In this document: piece by piece, positions 47,742 through 56,650 of the stretch
Numbering within the stretch: position 1 is the stretch's first letter
Layout: every line of letters starts with the position of its first letter
Source of the DNA: Polymorphum gilvum SL003B-26A1
Lineage (GTDB): Bacteria; Pseudomonadota; Alphaproteobacteria; Rhizobiales; Stappiaceae
Assembly (NCBI RefSeq): GCF_000192745.1
Contig: NC_015259.1
Coordinates: forward strand, 186,001 to 250,000
Length of the DNA: 64,000 nucleotides
Direction: 5' to 3'
The notes under the pieces: model-generated
What the model saw: the letters and a program-made list of their open reading frames with translations, nothing else
What the model was told of the DNA's origin: nothing
Database searches by the model: none
Translations under genes and position numbers: made by a program

Positions 47742-47773
47742 ATCCCGCACGCAGCGAAGCGCAGATGCGGGAT
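47742..47773. repeat. imperfect palindromic element after pagL
   Basis: ATCCCGCA (47742-47749) and TGCGGGAT (47766-47773) flank a GCAGCGAAGCGC core. This kind of element is common between genes in alphaproteobacteria. It may be a degenerate repeat or a terminator. Confidence 0.4.
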
Positions 47774-47943
47774 CGATGAGCCGGGGTCCTGTCGGTCTCC
47801 TTCATTGACACCATCGACACCGCGGCTCTCCGGTTCCGGCTCGCGCTCCGCTTGGCCGGAATGGCGCCGAGTGGTGCGGCTTGGTAAACACGCTGGCGGG
47901 CGGATGATGCGGCGCCCGTCGTGCACCTCGTCGGCGTCTGCGT

Positions 47944-49164
47944 TCAGCCCATGCGGTTGCGCTTGGCGAGCGTCCTCAGGCGCAGCGCGTTCAGCTTGAT
48001 GAAGCCGGCAGCGTCTTTCTGGTCGTAGGCGCCCTGGTCGTCCTCGAAGGTCACCAGCGATTCCGAATAGAGCGACTTCGGGCTCTCGCGACCGATGACG
48101 ATGACGTTGCCCTTGTAGAGCTTCAGCGTCACCTCGCCCTCGACATGCTCCTGACTCTTGTCGATCAGCGCCTGCAGCATCTCGCGCTCGGGCGAGAACC
48201 AGAAGCCGTAGTAGATCAGCTCGGCGTAGCGCGGCATGATCTCGTCCTTCAGGTGCGCCGCGCCGCGGTCGAGCGTGATCGACTCGATCGCCCGGTGGGC
48301 GGCGAGCAGGATGGTGCCGCCAGGGGTCTCGTAAACGCCGCGGCTCTTCATGCCGACGAAGCGGTTCTCGACCAGATCGATACGGCCGATGCCGTTGTCG
48401 CGGCCGTAGTCGTTGAGCCTGGCCAGCAGGGTGGCCGGCGACAGGCGCTCGCCGTTGATCGAGACGGCGTCGCCGCGCTCGAAACCGACCTTGATCACGG
48501 TCGCCTTGTCGGGAGCCGCTTCCGGCGAGATCGTGCGCATGTGCACGTATTCCGGTGCCTCGACGGCCGGATCCTCCAGCACCTTGCCCTCGGAAGACGA
48601 GTGCAGCAGGTTGGCGTCGACCGAGAACGGCGCCTCGCCCTTCTTGTCCTTGGCGACCGGAATCTGGTGCTTCTCGGCGAAGTCGAGCAGCTCGGTGCGC
48701 GACTTGAACGACCAGTCGCGCCAGGGCGCGATGATCTTGATGTCCGGGTTGAGCGCATAGGCCGACAGCTCGAAGCGGACCTGATCGTTGCCCTTGCCCG
48801 TGGCGCCATGGGCGATCGCGTCGGCGCCCGTCTTGGCAGCGATCTCGATCAGGTGCTTGGAGATCAGCGGCCGGGCGATCGAGGTGCCGAGCAGGTAGAC
48901 GCCCTCGTAGACGGCGTTGGCGCGGAACATCGGGAACACGAAGTCGCGGACGAATTCCTCGCGCACGTCCTCGATGAAGATCTCCTTGATGCCGAGCATC
49001 TCGGCCTTGCGGCGCGCCGGCTCCAGTTCCTCGCCCTGGCCGAGGTCGGCGGTGAAGGTGACCACCTCCGCACCGAGTTCGGTCTGGAGCCATTTCAGGA
49101 TGATGGAGGTGTCGAGGCCGCCGGAATAGGCAAGCACGACCTTCTTGATGTCGCCATGAGCCAT
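47944..49164 (-). CDS. argG: argininosuccinate synthase
   Basis: ArgG joins citrulline and aspartate with ATP in arginine synthesis. The 406-residue protein begins [21 protein letters not shown], the ATP-pyrophosphatase motif. [22 protein letters not shown], the [18 protein letters not shown] region and a normal C-terminus follow. It is a lone gene on the minus strand, as in many alphaproteobacteria. Confidence 0.97.
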   Translation of the reverse strand: MAHGDIKKVVLAYSGGLDTSIILKWLQTELGAEVVTFTADLGQGEELEPARRKAEMLGIKEIFIEDVREEFVRDFVFPMFRANAVYEGVYLLGTSIARPLISKHLIEIAAKTGADAIAHGATGKGNDQVRFELSAYALNPDIKIIAPWRDWSFKSRTELLDFAEKHQIPVAKDKKGEAPFSVDANLLHSSSEGKVLEDPAVEAPEYVHMRTISPEAAPDKATVIKVGFERGDAVSINGERLSPATLLARLNDYGRDNGIGRIDLVENRFVGMKSRGVYETPGGTILLAAHRAIESITLDRGAAHLKDEIMPRYAELIYYGFWFSPEREMLQALIDKSQEHVEGEVTLKLYKGNVIVIGRESPKSLYSESLVTFEDDQGAYDQKDAAGFIKLNALRLRTLAKRNRMG

Positions 49165-49403
49165 GGGAGAAGTCCGATCGCAGGTGTCGTGTCGGTCGCG
49201 GCCGTGGCGGCCGCCCTTTGAAAACCGGCCGCACTCTAGTCAGGATGGCCGGAACAGGAAAGGCCTTTTGTGAAACGGCTTTTACCCTCCGGAAAACCGC
49301 CGCTTGCGGCTGCTTCGGCGCGGCTGTATTTTCCGCCGCCGCCCGCAGAAGGGCATGATTTCCTGCCCTTCTCGACCGGCGTCTCTCTGTTCCTGGGTGT
49401 TCC

Positions 49404-50960
49404 ATGCGCCTGCCTGCCGCCTGCCTGCTCCTTCTCTCCCTTGCCCTTCCCGTGCCGGCCTCCCATGCCGGCGAACTCGCCACCGTCCGCGGTGCGCCCG
49501 AACCCTTCGGGTTCGAACTGCTCGTCGACAAGGCGCGTGCGCTGGCCGCCAAGGCCTATGCCGAGCCGCGCGTGCGCGCCGCCGAGACGCTGGAGAAGAT
49601 CGACTACGATGCGCACTGGAAGATTCGCTTCCGCCCCGAGGAAACGGTGATGATCGGTGAGACCGCGCCGGTGCAGTTCTTCCACACCGGCCGCTACTTC
49701 AAGACGCCGGTCCGCCTCTACCAGGTCGAGGGCGGCCAGGCGCGCGAGATCCTCTACAACCCGCGCTACTTCGAAATGCCCGAGGACAGCCCGGCGCGCG
49801 ACCTGCCGGCCGACATCGGCTTCGCCGGCTTCCGCGTCATGCGCGGCGATCTGAAGACCGACTGGATCTCGTTTCTCGGTGCGTCCTATTTCCGCACCGA
49901 CGGCCAGTCTCGCCAGTACGGCCAGTCCGCGCGCGGCCTCGCGCTCGATACCGGCCTGTCCCGGCCGGAGGAGTTCCCGCGCTTCACCGACTTCTGGCTG
50001 GCCGGTCCGGAGAAGGACGGCGACACGCTGACCATCTACGCGCTGCTGGACAGCCCGAGCGTCGCGGGCGCCTACAAGATGAGCCTGCGCAACGCCGACG
50101 GCGAGGGCCAGGTGATCGGCATCAACAGCCGACTGTTCTTCCGCGCTCCGGTCGAACGGCTCGGAATCGCGCCGCTGACCAGCATGTACTGGTATTCCGA
50201 AACCAATCGCTCGGTTGGGCTCGACTGGCGCCCCGAAGTGCACGACACCGACGGTCTGGCCATCGTCACCGCCGAGGGCGAGCGCATCTGGCGGCCGCTC
50301 AACAACCCGGAGGCGCTGCGCACCTCCACTTTCCTGGCATCGAACCTGAAGGGCTTCGGTCTCGCCAAGCGCGACCGGGAGTTCGAGAACTACCAGGACG
50401 ACGGCGTCTTCTACGACAGGCGGCCGTCGGTGTGGATCGAGCCGCTCGAGCCGTTCGGAGAGGGTGCGGTGCAACTGGTCGAGATCCCGACCGACGACGA
50501 GATCTTCGACAACATCGTCGCCTATTTCCTGCCCAAGGATCTCCCTGAGGCGGGCAGCGAGAAGCGCTTCCACTACCGCATGCACTGGACGGACCGTCAT
50601 CCGGTCGAGACCGGCGGCGCGCTGACGGTCGCCACCCGCGTCGGCCAGGGCGGCGTGCCCGGCCAGCCGCGGCCTGCCGACCAGATCAAGGTGGTCATCG
50701 ACTTCAAGGGTCCGGCGCTCGACGGCTTGACCCGCGACGACGGTGTGGTGCCGGTCGTCGAGCTGTCGCGCGGCGAGCCGATCAACCCCTACCTGCTGCC
50801 GGTCGTCGGCACGGATCGCTGGCGCCTCGTCTTCGACGCCAGGGTCGCCGACCATGACCCGATCGAGGCGCGCGCCTACCTGAAGACCGACACGGACGTG
50901 CTGACCGAGACCTGGCTCGGCCAGATCTCGCACGAACTCGTTGCTACCCCGCCGCGCTAA
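49404..50960 (+). CDS. opgG: glucan biosynthesis protein OpgG/MdoG
   Basis: OpgG is a periplasmic protein needed to form the branched backbone of osmoregulated periplasmic glucans. The 518-residue precursor has a signal peptide (MRLPAACLLLLSLALPVPASHA). The MdoG domains follow: FGFELLVDKARALAAKAY, FRPEETVMIGE, GFAGFRVM..., SMYWYSETNR and WRPEVHDTDGL, then the Ig-like end. No opgH glucosyltransferase is in the window. The stop codon lies inside a repeated hairpin. Confidence 0.94.
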   Translation: MRLPAACLLLLSLALPVPASHAGELATVRGAPEPFGFELLVDKARALAAKAYAEPRVRAAETLEKIDYDAHWKIRFRPEETVMIGETAPVQFFHTGRYFKTPVRLYQVEGGQAREILYNPRYFEMPEDSPARDLPADIGFAGFRVMRGDLKTDWISFLGASYFRTDGQSRQYGQSARGLALDTGLSRPEEFPRFTDFWLAGPEKDGDTLTIYALLDSPSVAGAYKMSLRNADGEGQVIGINSRLFFRAPVERLGIAPLTSMYWYSETNRSVGLDWRPEVHDTDGLAIVTAEGERIWRPLNNPEALRTSTFLASNLKGFGLAKRDREFENYQDDGVFYDRRPSVWIEPLEPFGEGAVQLVEIPTDDEIFDNIVAYFLPKDLPEAGSEKRFHYRMHWTDRHPVETGGALTVATRVGQGGVPGQPRPADQIKVVIDFKGPALDGLTRDDGVVPVVELSRGEPINPYLLPVVGTDRWRLVFDARVADHDPIEARAYLKTDTDVLTETWLGQISHELVATPPR

Positions 50961-51043
50961 GGCGCGGCGAATGGCTGACATGCCGCGCTAAGGCGCGGCG
51001 AAGGCCGACAGGGTGCGCGGAGGCGCGGCGACCGTCAGACCGG
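50951..51043. repeat. three tandem 31-bp hairpin repeats at the opgG-alkA junction
   Basis: Units at 50951-50981, 50982-51012 and a degenerate third at 51013-51043 each hold a GC stem. The first two stems are GCCGCGC-TAAG-GCGCGGC. The opgG stop TAA is in the loop of the first, and the third runs into the 3' end of the convergent glycosylase gene. Probably a bidirectional terminator amplified by slippage. Confidence 0.75.
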
Positions 51044-51676
51044 CAGGGTCTCGCGGCCGTCGCGGTCGACCTTGTACCAGGCCCAGAACAGCCGGGCGGC
51101 GACGCCGCGCCACGGCGACCAGGCCTCGGCCAGCGCGTCGAGCGCGGCCGGTTTCGGCCGGTCGTCGAGGCCGAAGGCGTCGCGCACCGCGTTCTGCAGG
51201 GCAAGATCGCCGCTCGGGAACACGTCCGGGTGGCCGGCGCAGAACAGCAGGAAGATGTCCGCCGTCCAGCGCCCGACGCCGGTGATCCGGCACAGCGCCT
51301 CGTGGGCGTCCTCGGCCGGCCGTTCGGCCAGATGGGCAAGGTCGAGGCCGCCGGCGACCGCCTCGGCGATCGCCCGCACGGTGCGGATCTTGGGCCGCGA
51401 CAGGCCGGCGCCGGCCAGATCCGCGTCGCTGAGGCCGTCGAGCGTTGCCGCCTCGAACGGGTGCACCAGCGCCTCGACGCGGGCGAAGATGGCGTTGGCG
51501 CTGGCGACCGAGACCTGCTGGGCGACGACGATGTTGACGAGGCCGGCGAAGCTCGCCGCGCGCCGACGCAGCGGAACGGCGCCGGCCTTGGCGATCACCG
51601 GCGCCAGGCGCGGGTCGGCGCGGCCGAGATGGGCGAGGCCGGCGGCGATGTCGTCCAGGGTTTCGATCGGCTTCAC
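51035..51676 (-). CDS. DNA-3-methyladenine glycosylase II (AlkA-type)
   Basis: This HhH-GPD base-excision repair glycosylase of 213 residues has LVNIVVAQQVSVASANAIFARV and the helix-hairpin-helix ITGVGRWTADIFLLFCAGHPDVFPSGDLAL. The Asp in the GD pair is the catalytic residue. I chose the GTG at 51676, which begins just before the family core. Longer readings run through the gluQRS promoter. It is convergent with opgG. Confidence 0.9.
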   Translation of the reverse strand: MKPIETLDDIAAGLAHLGRADPRLAPVIAKAGAVPLRRRAASFAGLVNIVVAQQVSVASANAIFARVEALVHPFEAATLDGLSDADLAGAGLSRPKIRTVRAIAEAVAGGLDLAHLAERPAEDAHEALCRITGVGRWTADIFLLFCAGHPDVFPSGDLALQNAVRDAFGLDDRPKPAALDALAEAWSPWRGVAARLFWAWYKVDRDGRETLPV

Positions 51677-51780
51677 GGGACGCGGTTTCCTTTGCCGGAC
51701 CGGGGGCGGGCTGATAGGAAGATCAGGATCCGCGATCGCGCGCCCGCCCGCAAGCCGCTGCCCTCCCGCTGTGCTTGGAA

Positions 51781-51841
51781 GTGTCCTGCGAGTGTCCTGC
51801 GAGTATCCTGCCGGCGTCCTACAACTGTCCTGCACCTGTCC
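51781..51841 (+). repeat. 11-bp tandem repeat array ending at the gluQRS start codon
   Basis: Five and a half units of an 11-base repeat run from 51781 to 51841: GTGTCCTGCGA twice exactly, then GTATCCTGCCG, GCGTCCTACAA, CTGTCCTGCAC and CTGTCC. TCCT keeps the same phase in every full unit. The ATG begins at the next base. The array replaces a normal Shine-Dalgarno region. Confidence 0.9.
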
Positions 51842-52732
51842 ATGCCTCGTCAGCCCCGGCCCGTCTTCCGCTTCGCACCTTCGCCCAACGGCCACCTGCA
51901 CCTCGGCCATGCGCTCTCCGCGTTGCTGAACTTCGAGGCGGCGCGGGCGACCGGCGGGCGTTTCCTGCTGCGCATCGAGGACATCGACACGGTCCGCTGC
52001 ACGCCGGAACTGGAGGCCGACCTCTACGAGGATCTCGCCTGGCTCGGCATTTCCTGGGAGCAGCCGGTGCGGCGCCAGTCGGAGCATTTCGCCGACTACC
52101 GGGCCGCGCTCGACCGGCTGCGCGCCGCGGGGCTGGTCTACGAGGCCTTCCTCACCCGCGGCGAGATCCGGCGCGTGGTTGCCGACCGCGAGAGCGGCGG
52201 GCTGATCTGGCCGCGCGATCCCGACGGCGCGCCGCTCTATCCCGGCGATGCGGCGTTGCTGTCGCCGGCCGACATCGACGCCCGCGCCCGGGCCGGCGTG
52301 CCTTTCGCCCTGCGTCTGAGGATGGCAAAGGCGCTGGCGTGCCTGGCCGCGCCGCTGACCTGGCGCGAGGAGGGGGCGGGTCCAGCCGGCGAGACCGGCA
52401 CGGTCGCCGCCGACCCGGCGGCCTGGGGCGACGTTGTGCTCGCCCGCAAGGAGACGCCGACCAGCTATCACCTGTCGGTCGTCGTCGACGACGCGCTGCA
52501 GGACGTCACCCATGTCGTGCGCGGTCGTGACCTGTTCCACGCCACCTCGGTGCACCGCCTGCTGCAGGTGCTGCTCGGTCTGCCCGAGCCGGTCTACCGG
52601 CACCATAGGCTGATCCTCGGCGGCGACGGGCGCAAGCTGTCGAAGTCCGAACGCCACACGGCGCTGTGCGATCTCCGCGCCGAGGGCGCGACGCCCGCCG
52701 ATATCCGCCGCCTGGTCGGGCTCGGCGCCTGA
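51842..52732 (+). CDS. gluQ: tRNA glutamyl-Q(34) synthetase GluQRS
   Basis: GluQRS is a paralogue of the catalytic half of glutamyl-tRNA synthetase. It attaches glutamate to the queuosine base of tRNA(Asp). The 296-residue protein has FRFAPSPNGHLHLGHALSALLNFEAA (HIGH region), LRIEDIDTVRC, THVVRGRDLFHATSVHRLLQ and the KMSKS-like LSKSERH, and lacks the anticodon-binding half. The ATG at 51842 follows directly on an 11-bp repeat array and has no clear Shine-Dalgarno. Confidence 0.94.
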   Translation: MPRQPRPVFRFAPSPNGHLHLGHALSALLNFEAARATGGRFLLRIEDIDTVRCTPELEADLYEDLAWLGISWEQPVRRQSEHFADYRAALDRLRAAGLVYEAFLTRGEIRRVVADRESGGLIWPRDPDGAPLYPGDAALLSPADIDARARAGVPFALRLRMAKALACLAAPLTWREEGAGPAGETGTVAADPAAWGDVVLARKETPTSYHLSVVVDDALQDVTHVVRGRDLFHATSVHRLLQVLLGLPEPVYRHHRLILGGDGRKLSKSERHTALCDLRAEGATPADIRRLVGLGA

Positions 52733-52735
52733 GTC

Positions 52736-53701
52736 CTAAAGCGGCACGACGGCGCCGAGGAACAGCACCCACAGGCCCGTCGTCAGCACCGCCCCGGCCG
52801 TGGTGATGGTGATCGAATTGGCCGACATGGCGTGACCGGTGCCGTAGCGGTTGGCGAAGATGAAGGCATTGATCCCTGTCGGGCAGGCGGCCGTCAGCGT
52901 GGCGACGCCGACCCACAGCGGCGGCAGCCCCGCGACATGCGCGGCCAGCACGTACACGAGCGCAGGCATGACGCCGACCTTGAGCAGGCTGAGGATGAGG
53001 CCGGGGGCGAGATTGCCGCGGATGCCGTAGAGCACCATGCTCATGCCGAGCGACAGCAGCGCCACCGGCAGCGTCGTGGCGGCGATCCGGCCGAGCACGT
53101 CGGCGAACAGGCCCTCGACCGGCAGGCCGGTCAGGCGCCAGAGCACCGAGCAGCCGATGGCGATGACGATCGGGTTGGTCGCCAGGTTGGCGAGCACGGT
53201 ACGCAGGATCTCCAGCGGCGGGCGCGCCGCGCCGACGCCGTCGAGCGCGGCCGCCCGCTCCATCAGGATCGCGGTGGCGACCGTGGCCACCGGCATGTGC
53301 ACCGACAGGATCAGGAACAGGGGCACCAGCCCGGCCTCGCCGAACACCGCCGAGATGAGCGGAATGCCGACCATGGCGGTGTTGGCGAAGGCGGCCGACA
53401 TGCCGGCGATCACACCGGCGCGGGCCTCGCGGCCGAAGCCCCGGCGCACGATCAGGGTGGCAGCGGTCCAGGTGACGGCGGCGCCGACGAAATAGACCAG
53501 CCACAGAGCCCAGGGCGAGGCCTCGTGGGCGGAGCTGGTCGCCAGCGTCCTGAACAGCAGGACCGGAACCGCGATGACATAGACGTATTCGCCCAGCGCC
53601 TCGCCGACCGAACGCGACAGGATGCCGGTGCGCGCCGCCACGTAGCCGATGCCGACCAGGACGAACACGGGCAGCACGATGGACAGGATCTGGCCGAACA
53701 T
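52736..53701 (-). CDS. AEC family transporter (auxin efflux carrier fold)
   Basis: This ten-helix membrane protein of 321 residues has AEC features: MFGQILSIVLPVFVLVGIGYVAARTG at the start, AAFANTAMVGIPLISAVFGEAG with its crossed-helix proline, and the late TAACPTGINAFIFANRYG. Members export malonate, organic acids or unknown small molecules. The start at 53701 matches the family. A longer reading upstream has no homology. It stands alone, convergent with gluQRS (three bases apart). Confidence 0.9.
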   Translation of the reverse strand: MFGQILSIVLPVFVLVGIGYVAARTGILSRSVGEALGEYVYVIAVPVLLFRTLATSSAHEASPWALWLVYFVGAAVTWTAATLIVRRGFGREARAGVIAGMSAAFANTAMVGIPLISAVFGEAGLVPLFLILSVHMPVATVATAILMERAAALDGVGAARPPLEILRTVLANLATNPIVIAIGCSVLWRLTGLPVEGLFADVLGRIAATTLPVALLSLGMSMVLYGIRGNLAPGLILSLLKVGVMPALVYVLAAHVAGLPPLWVGVATLTAACPTGINAFIFANRYGTGHAMSANSITITTAGAVLTTGLWVLFLGAVVPL

Positions 53702-53926
53702 GGATTTCTCGTGGGTCGGGGAGGGCGGCAGAAAGCTGCGGATAGACGGGCCGCGGGGCGGCGGAACATGGACCCTTGCCGCGGTGCATGCAACAATGCG
53801 ACGCAGGCCCTGTGAGGCTCCTCGGAGACTAGAGTTCCCGGCCATGACGGTCAACAAAGGTAGGTGCAACGTCACGATCGCCCGCGCGGCGCGCGGCGGC
53901 GGACGCCCGCGGCGGCGGGCCGGACG

Positions 53927-55117
53927 ATGACGGCGGCCGGCAAGGGCGCCGACGGAGCGCGCCTCGCGCTGCTCGCCCATGACCTGCGCACGCCGCTGTC
54001 GGCCATGCGCCTGACCGCGGACCTGATCGGCGCCGAGCCGCTGAGCGAACGCCAGCGCGGCCACCTCGACATCCTGATTCGCTCGATCGACGCGCTGGCC
54101 GAGATGACCGGCGAACTGATCCGGCGCGGCAGGCCCGACGCGGAGCCGGAAGCGGTCACCGGCGACGCCCGCCGCATCGTCGCCGACGTGGTCGACCTGT
54201 TCCGCATCGCGGCGACCCAGAAGGGCCTAACCCTGGAGGTGCGGCTGCCGAAGACTGCCGAACCGCTCGCCATCGCCGCGCCGATGGCCTTGCGGCGGAT
54301 GTTGGCGGCGCTGGTCGACAATGCGGTCAAGTACACCGACGCCGGCGTCGTCGTCGTGGCGATCGAGGCCAGCGCGACGAAGGATGGCGCGACGAAGGAT
54401 GGCGCGACGAAGGATGGCGCGACGAAGGATGGCGCGACGCAGGAGGGCTGGCTGCGGCTGTCGGTCACCGACACCGGCCCCGGCGTAGATCCCATGGAAC
54501 GCGCGCGCCTGTTCCGCCCCTACGTGCGCGGCAGCGCGGGGCGCAACGGCGTCCAGGGTTCTGGCCTGGGCCTGTGGGGAGTCGCCCAGTTGGTCAAGGA
54601 GGCCGGCGGCCGGCTGACCCTTTCCAGCCCGCCGGAGGGCGGCACCTGCTTCACGCTGGAGCTGCCGCTGGCGGCCGCGGCCGGTGGCCCGGCTCCGGTC
54701 GCGAGCCACGCCGGGATCGCGGAACCGGATGCGGAGGCCCATGTCCTGATCGTCGACGACAACGACACCAACCGGCGCCTGCTGTCGGCGCTGCTGGAAT
54801 CCTTCGGCATCACCTGCGACCAGGCGGCGAGCGGCACGGCGGCGGTCGAGATGGTGGCGCGCACGCCCTACGACGCGGTGCTGCTCGACCTGCACATGCC
54901 CGGCATGAGCGGCCTGGAGACGGCCGCCAGTCTGCGCGCCGGTCCCGGCGGCGACGGACTGCCGCTGATCGCGGTCACGGCGGCGCTGGAATCGGTCGGC
55001 GACCGCCGGCTGCGCCAGGCCGGTTTCCAGGAGGTGCTGGCCAAGCCCCTGTCGCCGGCGCATCTGTTCCAGGCACTCGACCTCGCCCGCCGGCACCGGC
55101 GCGAGCGGCATGCCTAG
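53927..55117 (+). CDS. soluble hybrid histidine kinase with receiver domain
   Basis: This 396-residue cytoplasmic protein has no sensor domain or membrane segment. HisKA is at the very start (His18 in LLAHDLRTPLSAMRL). HATPase (about 75-248) has N132 in LVDNAVKY, DTGPGVD and GSGLGLWGV. A receiver domain (about 272-390) has DD near 277 and the phospho-Asp D321 in VLLDLHMPG. Residues 150-174 are five ATKDG units encoded by a 15-bp tandem repeat, inserted between the N and G1 boxes. Its 3' end overlaps the next gene by four bases. Confidence 0.9.
   Translation: MTAAGKGADGARLALLAHDLRTPLSAMRLTADLIGAEPLSERQRGHLDILIRSIDALAEMTGELIRRGRPDAEPEAVTGDARRIVADVVDLFRIAATQKGLTLEVRLPKTAEPLAIAAPMALRRMLAALVDNAVKYTDAGVVVVAIEASATKDGATKDGATKDGATKDGATQEGWLRLSVTDTGPGVDPMERARLFRPYVRGSAGRNGVQGSGLGLWGVAQLVKEAGGRLTLSSPPEGGTCFTLELPLAAAAGGPAPVASHAGIAEPDAEAHVLIVDDNDTNRRLLSALLESFGITCDQAASGTAAVEMVARTPYDAVLLDLHMPGMSGLETAASLRAGPGGDGLPLIAVTAALESVGDRRLRQAGFQEVLAKPLSPAHLFQALDLARRHRRERHA
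54374..54448 (+). repeat. 15-bp in-frame tandem repeat in the histidine kinase gene
   Basis: Four identical copies of GCGACGAAGGATGGC and one variant (GCGACGCAGGAGGGC) encode (ATKDG)4-ATQEG inside the ATPase domain. Confidence 0.95.
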
Positions 55118-55722
55118 TCGGTCAGCCGCAACGCCCAGTCGAGCGCGTCTTCCAGCCGGTCGTTGCCCCAGAAGAGTTCGCCGTCGGCGGTGACGAAACT
55201 TGGCGCGCCGAAGATGCCGAGCGTTTCGGCCTCCGAGACTGCCGCGCGCAGGCCGATCTTGACCTCCGGTTTTTCCGCCGCCGCCAGCAGGACCGGCGCG
55301 TCCACACCGAGATCGGTGAGCAGGCCGGCGAGCAGCGCGGGATCGGAAATGTCGCGGCCCTCGCCGAACTCGGCCATGTAGACGGCGCGCACGAAGGCGC
55401 CGATCCAGGGGTCCTTGCGGCCGGCATGGGCGATGCGGGCGGCCATCAGGCCGTTCTGCGGGAACGGATCGGGCATGACCAGCGGCAGGCCGAGCGTCTC
55501 GCACAATCGCTCCATGTCGCGCCACATGTAGCGCCCCTTGGCCGGATAGAGGTTGAACGGCGAGGTCGACCAGCCCTGGCGGGCGAAGATCGGCCCGAGC
55601 AGGAAGGGCCGCCAGTCGAGATCGACGCCGCGGTCGGCGGCGACCGTTTCGATCCGCATCGCGGTCAGGTAGCTGTAGGTGGAAGCGAATTCGAACCAGA
55701 AGCCCAGTCTCGGCCGTTCCAT
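55114..55722 (-). CDS. 2-hydroxychromene-2-carboxylate isomerase / DsbA-family protein
   Basis: This kappa-class GST-like protein of 202 residues has a DsbA fold. It begins PRLGFWFEFASTYSYLTAMRIE and has the segment WRPFLLGPIFARQGWSTSPFNLYPAKGRYMWRD and the late GIFGAPSFVTADGELFWGNDRLEDALD, all typical of HCCA isomerases. The catalytic Ser/Thr region is present. In genomes without a naphthalene pathway such proteins are glutathione-dependent and of unclear substrate. GGGAGGAG lies upstream of the chosen ATG. Confidence 0.88.
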   Translation of the reverse strand: MERPRLGFWFEFASTYSYLTAMRIETVAADRGVDLDWRPFLLGPIFARQGWSTSPFNLYPAKGRYMWRDMERLCETLGLPLVMPDPFPQNGLMAARIAHAGRKDPWIGAFVRAVYMAEFGEGRDISDPALLAGLLTDLGVDAPVLLAAAEKPEVKIGLRAAVSEAETLGIFGAPSFVTADGELFWGNDRLEDALDWALRLTD

Positions 55723-55789
55723 TGCAGTGGCTCCTCCCGGCAGCGCCACGGCCATTGGCCGGAGCGGGCTAATCGGCTAAACAGCGCCC

Positions 55790-56644
55790 ATGACGCGCAG
55801 ACCGAGGATGTACCGCGAAACGCTCCGCGACGGAATGCTGCAGGCCGCCCGCTGGGCGGCGCGCCGGCCCTTTGCCGCGACGGGGCTCTATGTCCTGCTG
55901 GTCTCGGCGCTGTTTCTGGTCCTGCCGCAGCTCGACCTGTGGGCGAGCGGGCTTTTCCACGATCCGCAGGCCGGCTTCTTCGCCCAGGACGAGCCGTTCC
56001 TGCGCCGGCTGCGGCATCTCGGTCCCCATCTGGTCCAGCTGGTCGCGGGGGCCTGCGTGACCGTGCTGCTGGTCAAGCTGCTGCTGCCGGGGCGCGCGCC
56101 GCTGCTGCCGCTGCACATCCCGCTGTTCCTGCTGTCGACGCTGATCCTCGGCCCCGGGCTGCTTGTCAATTCGCTGCTGAAGAACACGTGGGGACGGCCG
56201 CGGCCGAACATGGTCGAGAGCTTCGGCGGCGACATGCCCTATGTGCCGGTCTGGCTGCCGAGCGGCTGGTGCGACACCAATTGCTCCTTCGTCTCCGGCG
56301 AGGCCTCGTCCGGGATGTGGCTTGTCGGCCTGGCCTTCGTCGTGCCGAAGGACTGGCGCCTGCCGACGCTCGCCTTCACCGTGCCGCTGTGCCTGCTGCT
56401 GTCGGTCAACCGGATCGCCTTCGGCGGCCATTTCCTGTCCGACACGCTGCTGTCCTGGGGGCTGACGCTGCTGGTGCTTTTGGCCGTGCACCGGCTGCTG
56501 TTCGTCGCGCCGCCGGCCTGGGCGCGAGATGCCGCGCTGGACGAGACGCTGACGCGCGCCGGCCGGCGCCTGCAGGAACGCGTCGTCCGCGCCGCCCTGC
56601 GCGGATACGCAGCGGCGCGGCGATTCGTGGCGATGTTCCGCTGA
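55790..56644 (+). CDS. PAP2 family phosphatase (LpxE/LpxF-like)
   Basis: This six-helix membrane phosphatase of 284 residues is plausibly a lipid A or prenyl diphosphate phosphatase. PAP2 motif 1 is KNTWGRPRP. Motif 2 reads SFVSGEASS, with Glu where most members have the PSGH histidine. Motif 3 is NRIAFGGHFLSD with its catalytic His and Asp. The WLPSGWCDTNCSF region before motif 2 resembles rhizobial lipid A phosphatases. It is divergent from the isomerase gene. Confidence 0.85.
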   Translation: MTRRPRMYRETLRDGMLQAARWAARRPFAATGLYVLLVSALFLVLPQLDLWASGLFHDPQAGFFAQDEPFLRRLRHLGPHLVQLVAGACVTVLLVKLLLPGRAPLLPLHIPLFLLSTLILGPGLLVNSLLKNTWGRPRPNMVESFGGDMPYVPVWLPSGWCDTNCSFVSGEASSGMWLVGLAFVVPKDWRLPTLAFTVPLCLLLSVNRIAFGGHFLSDTLLSWGLTLLVLLAVHRLLFVAPPAWARDAALDETLTRAGRRLQERVVRAALRGYAAARRFVAMFR

Positions 56645-56650
56645 CGCGGA

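Noticed and set aside
47654-49552. 632-codon minus-strand frame overlapping argG
   Set aside because: argG in another frame of the same strand is complete and canonical.
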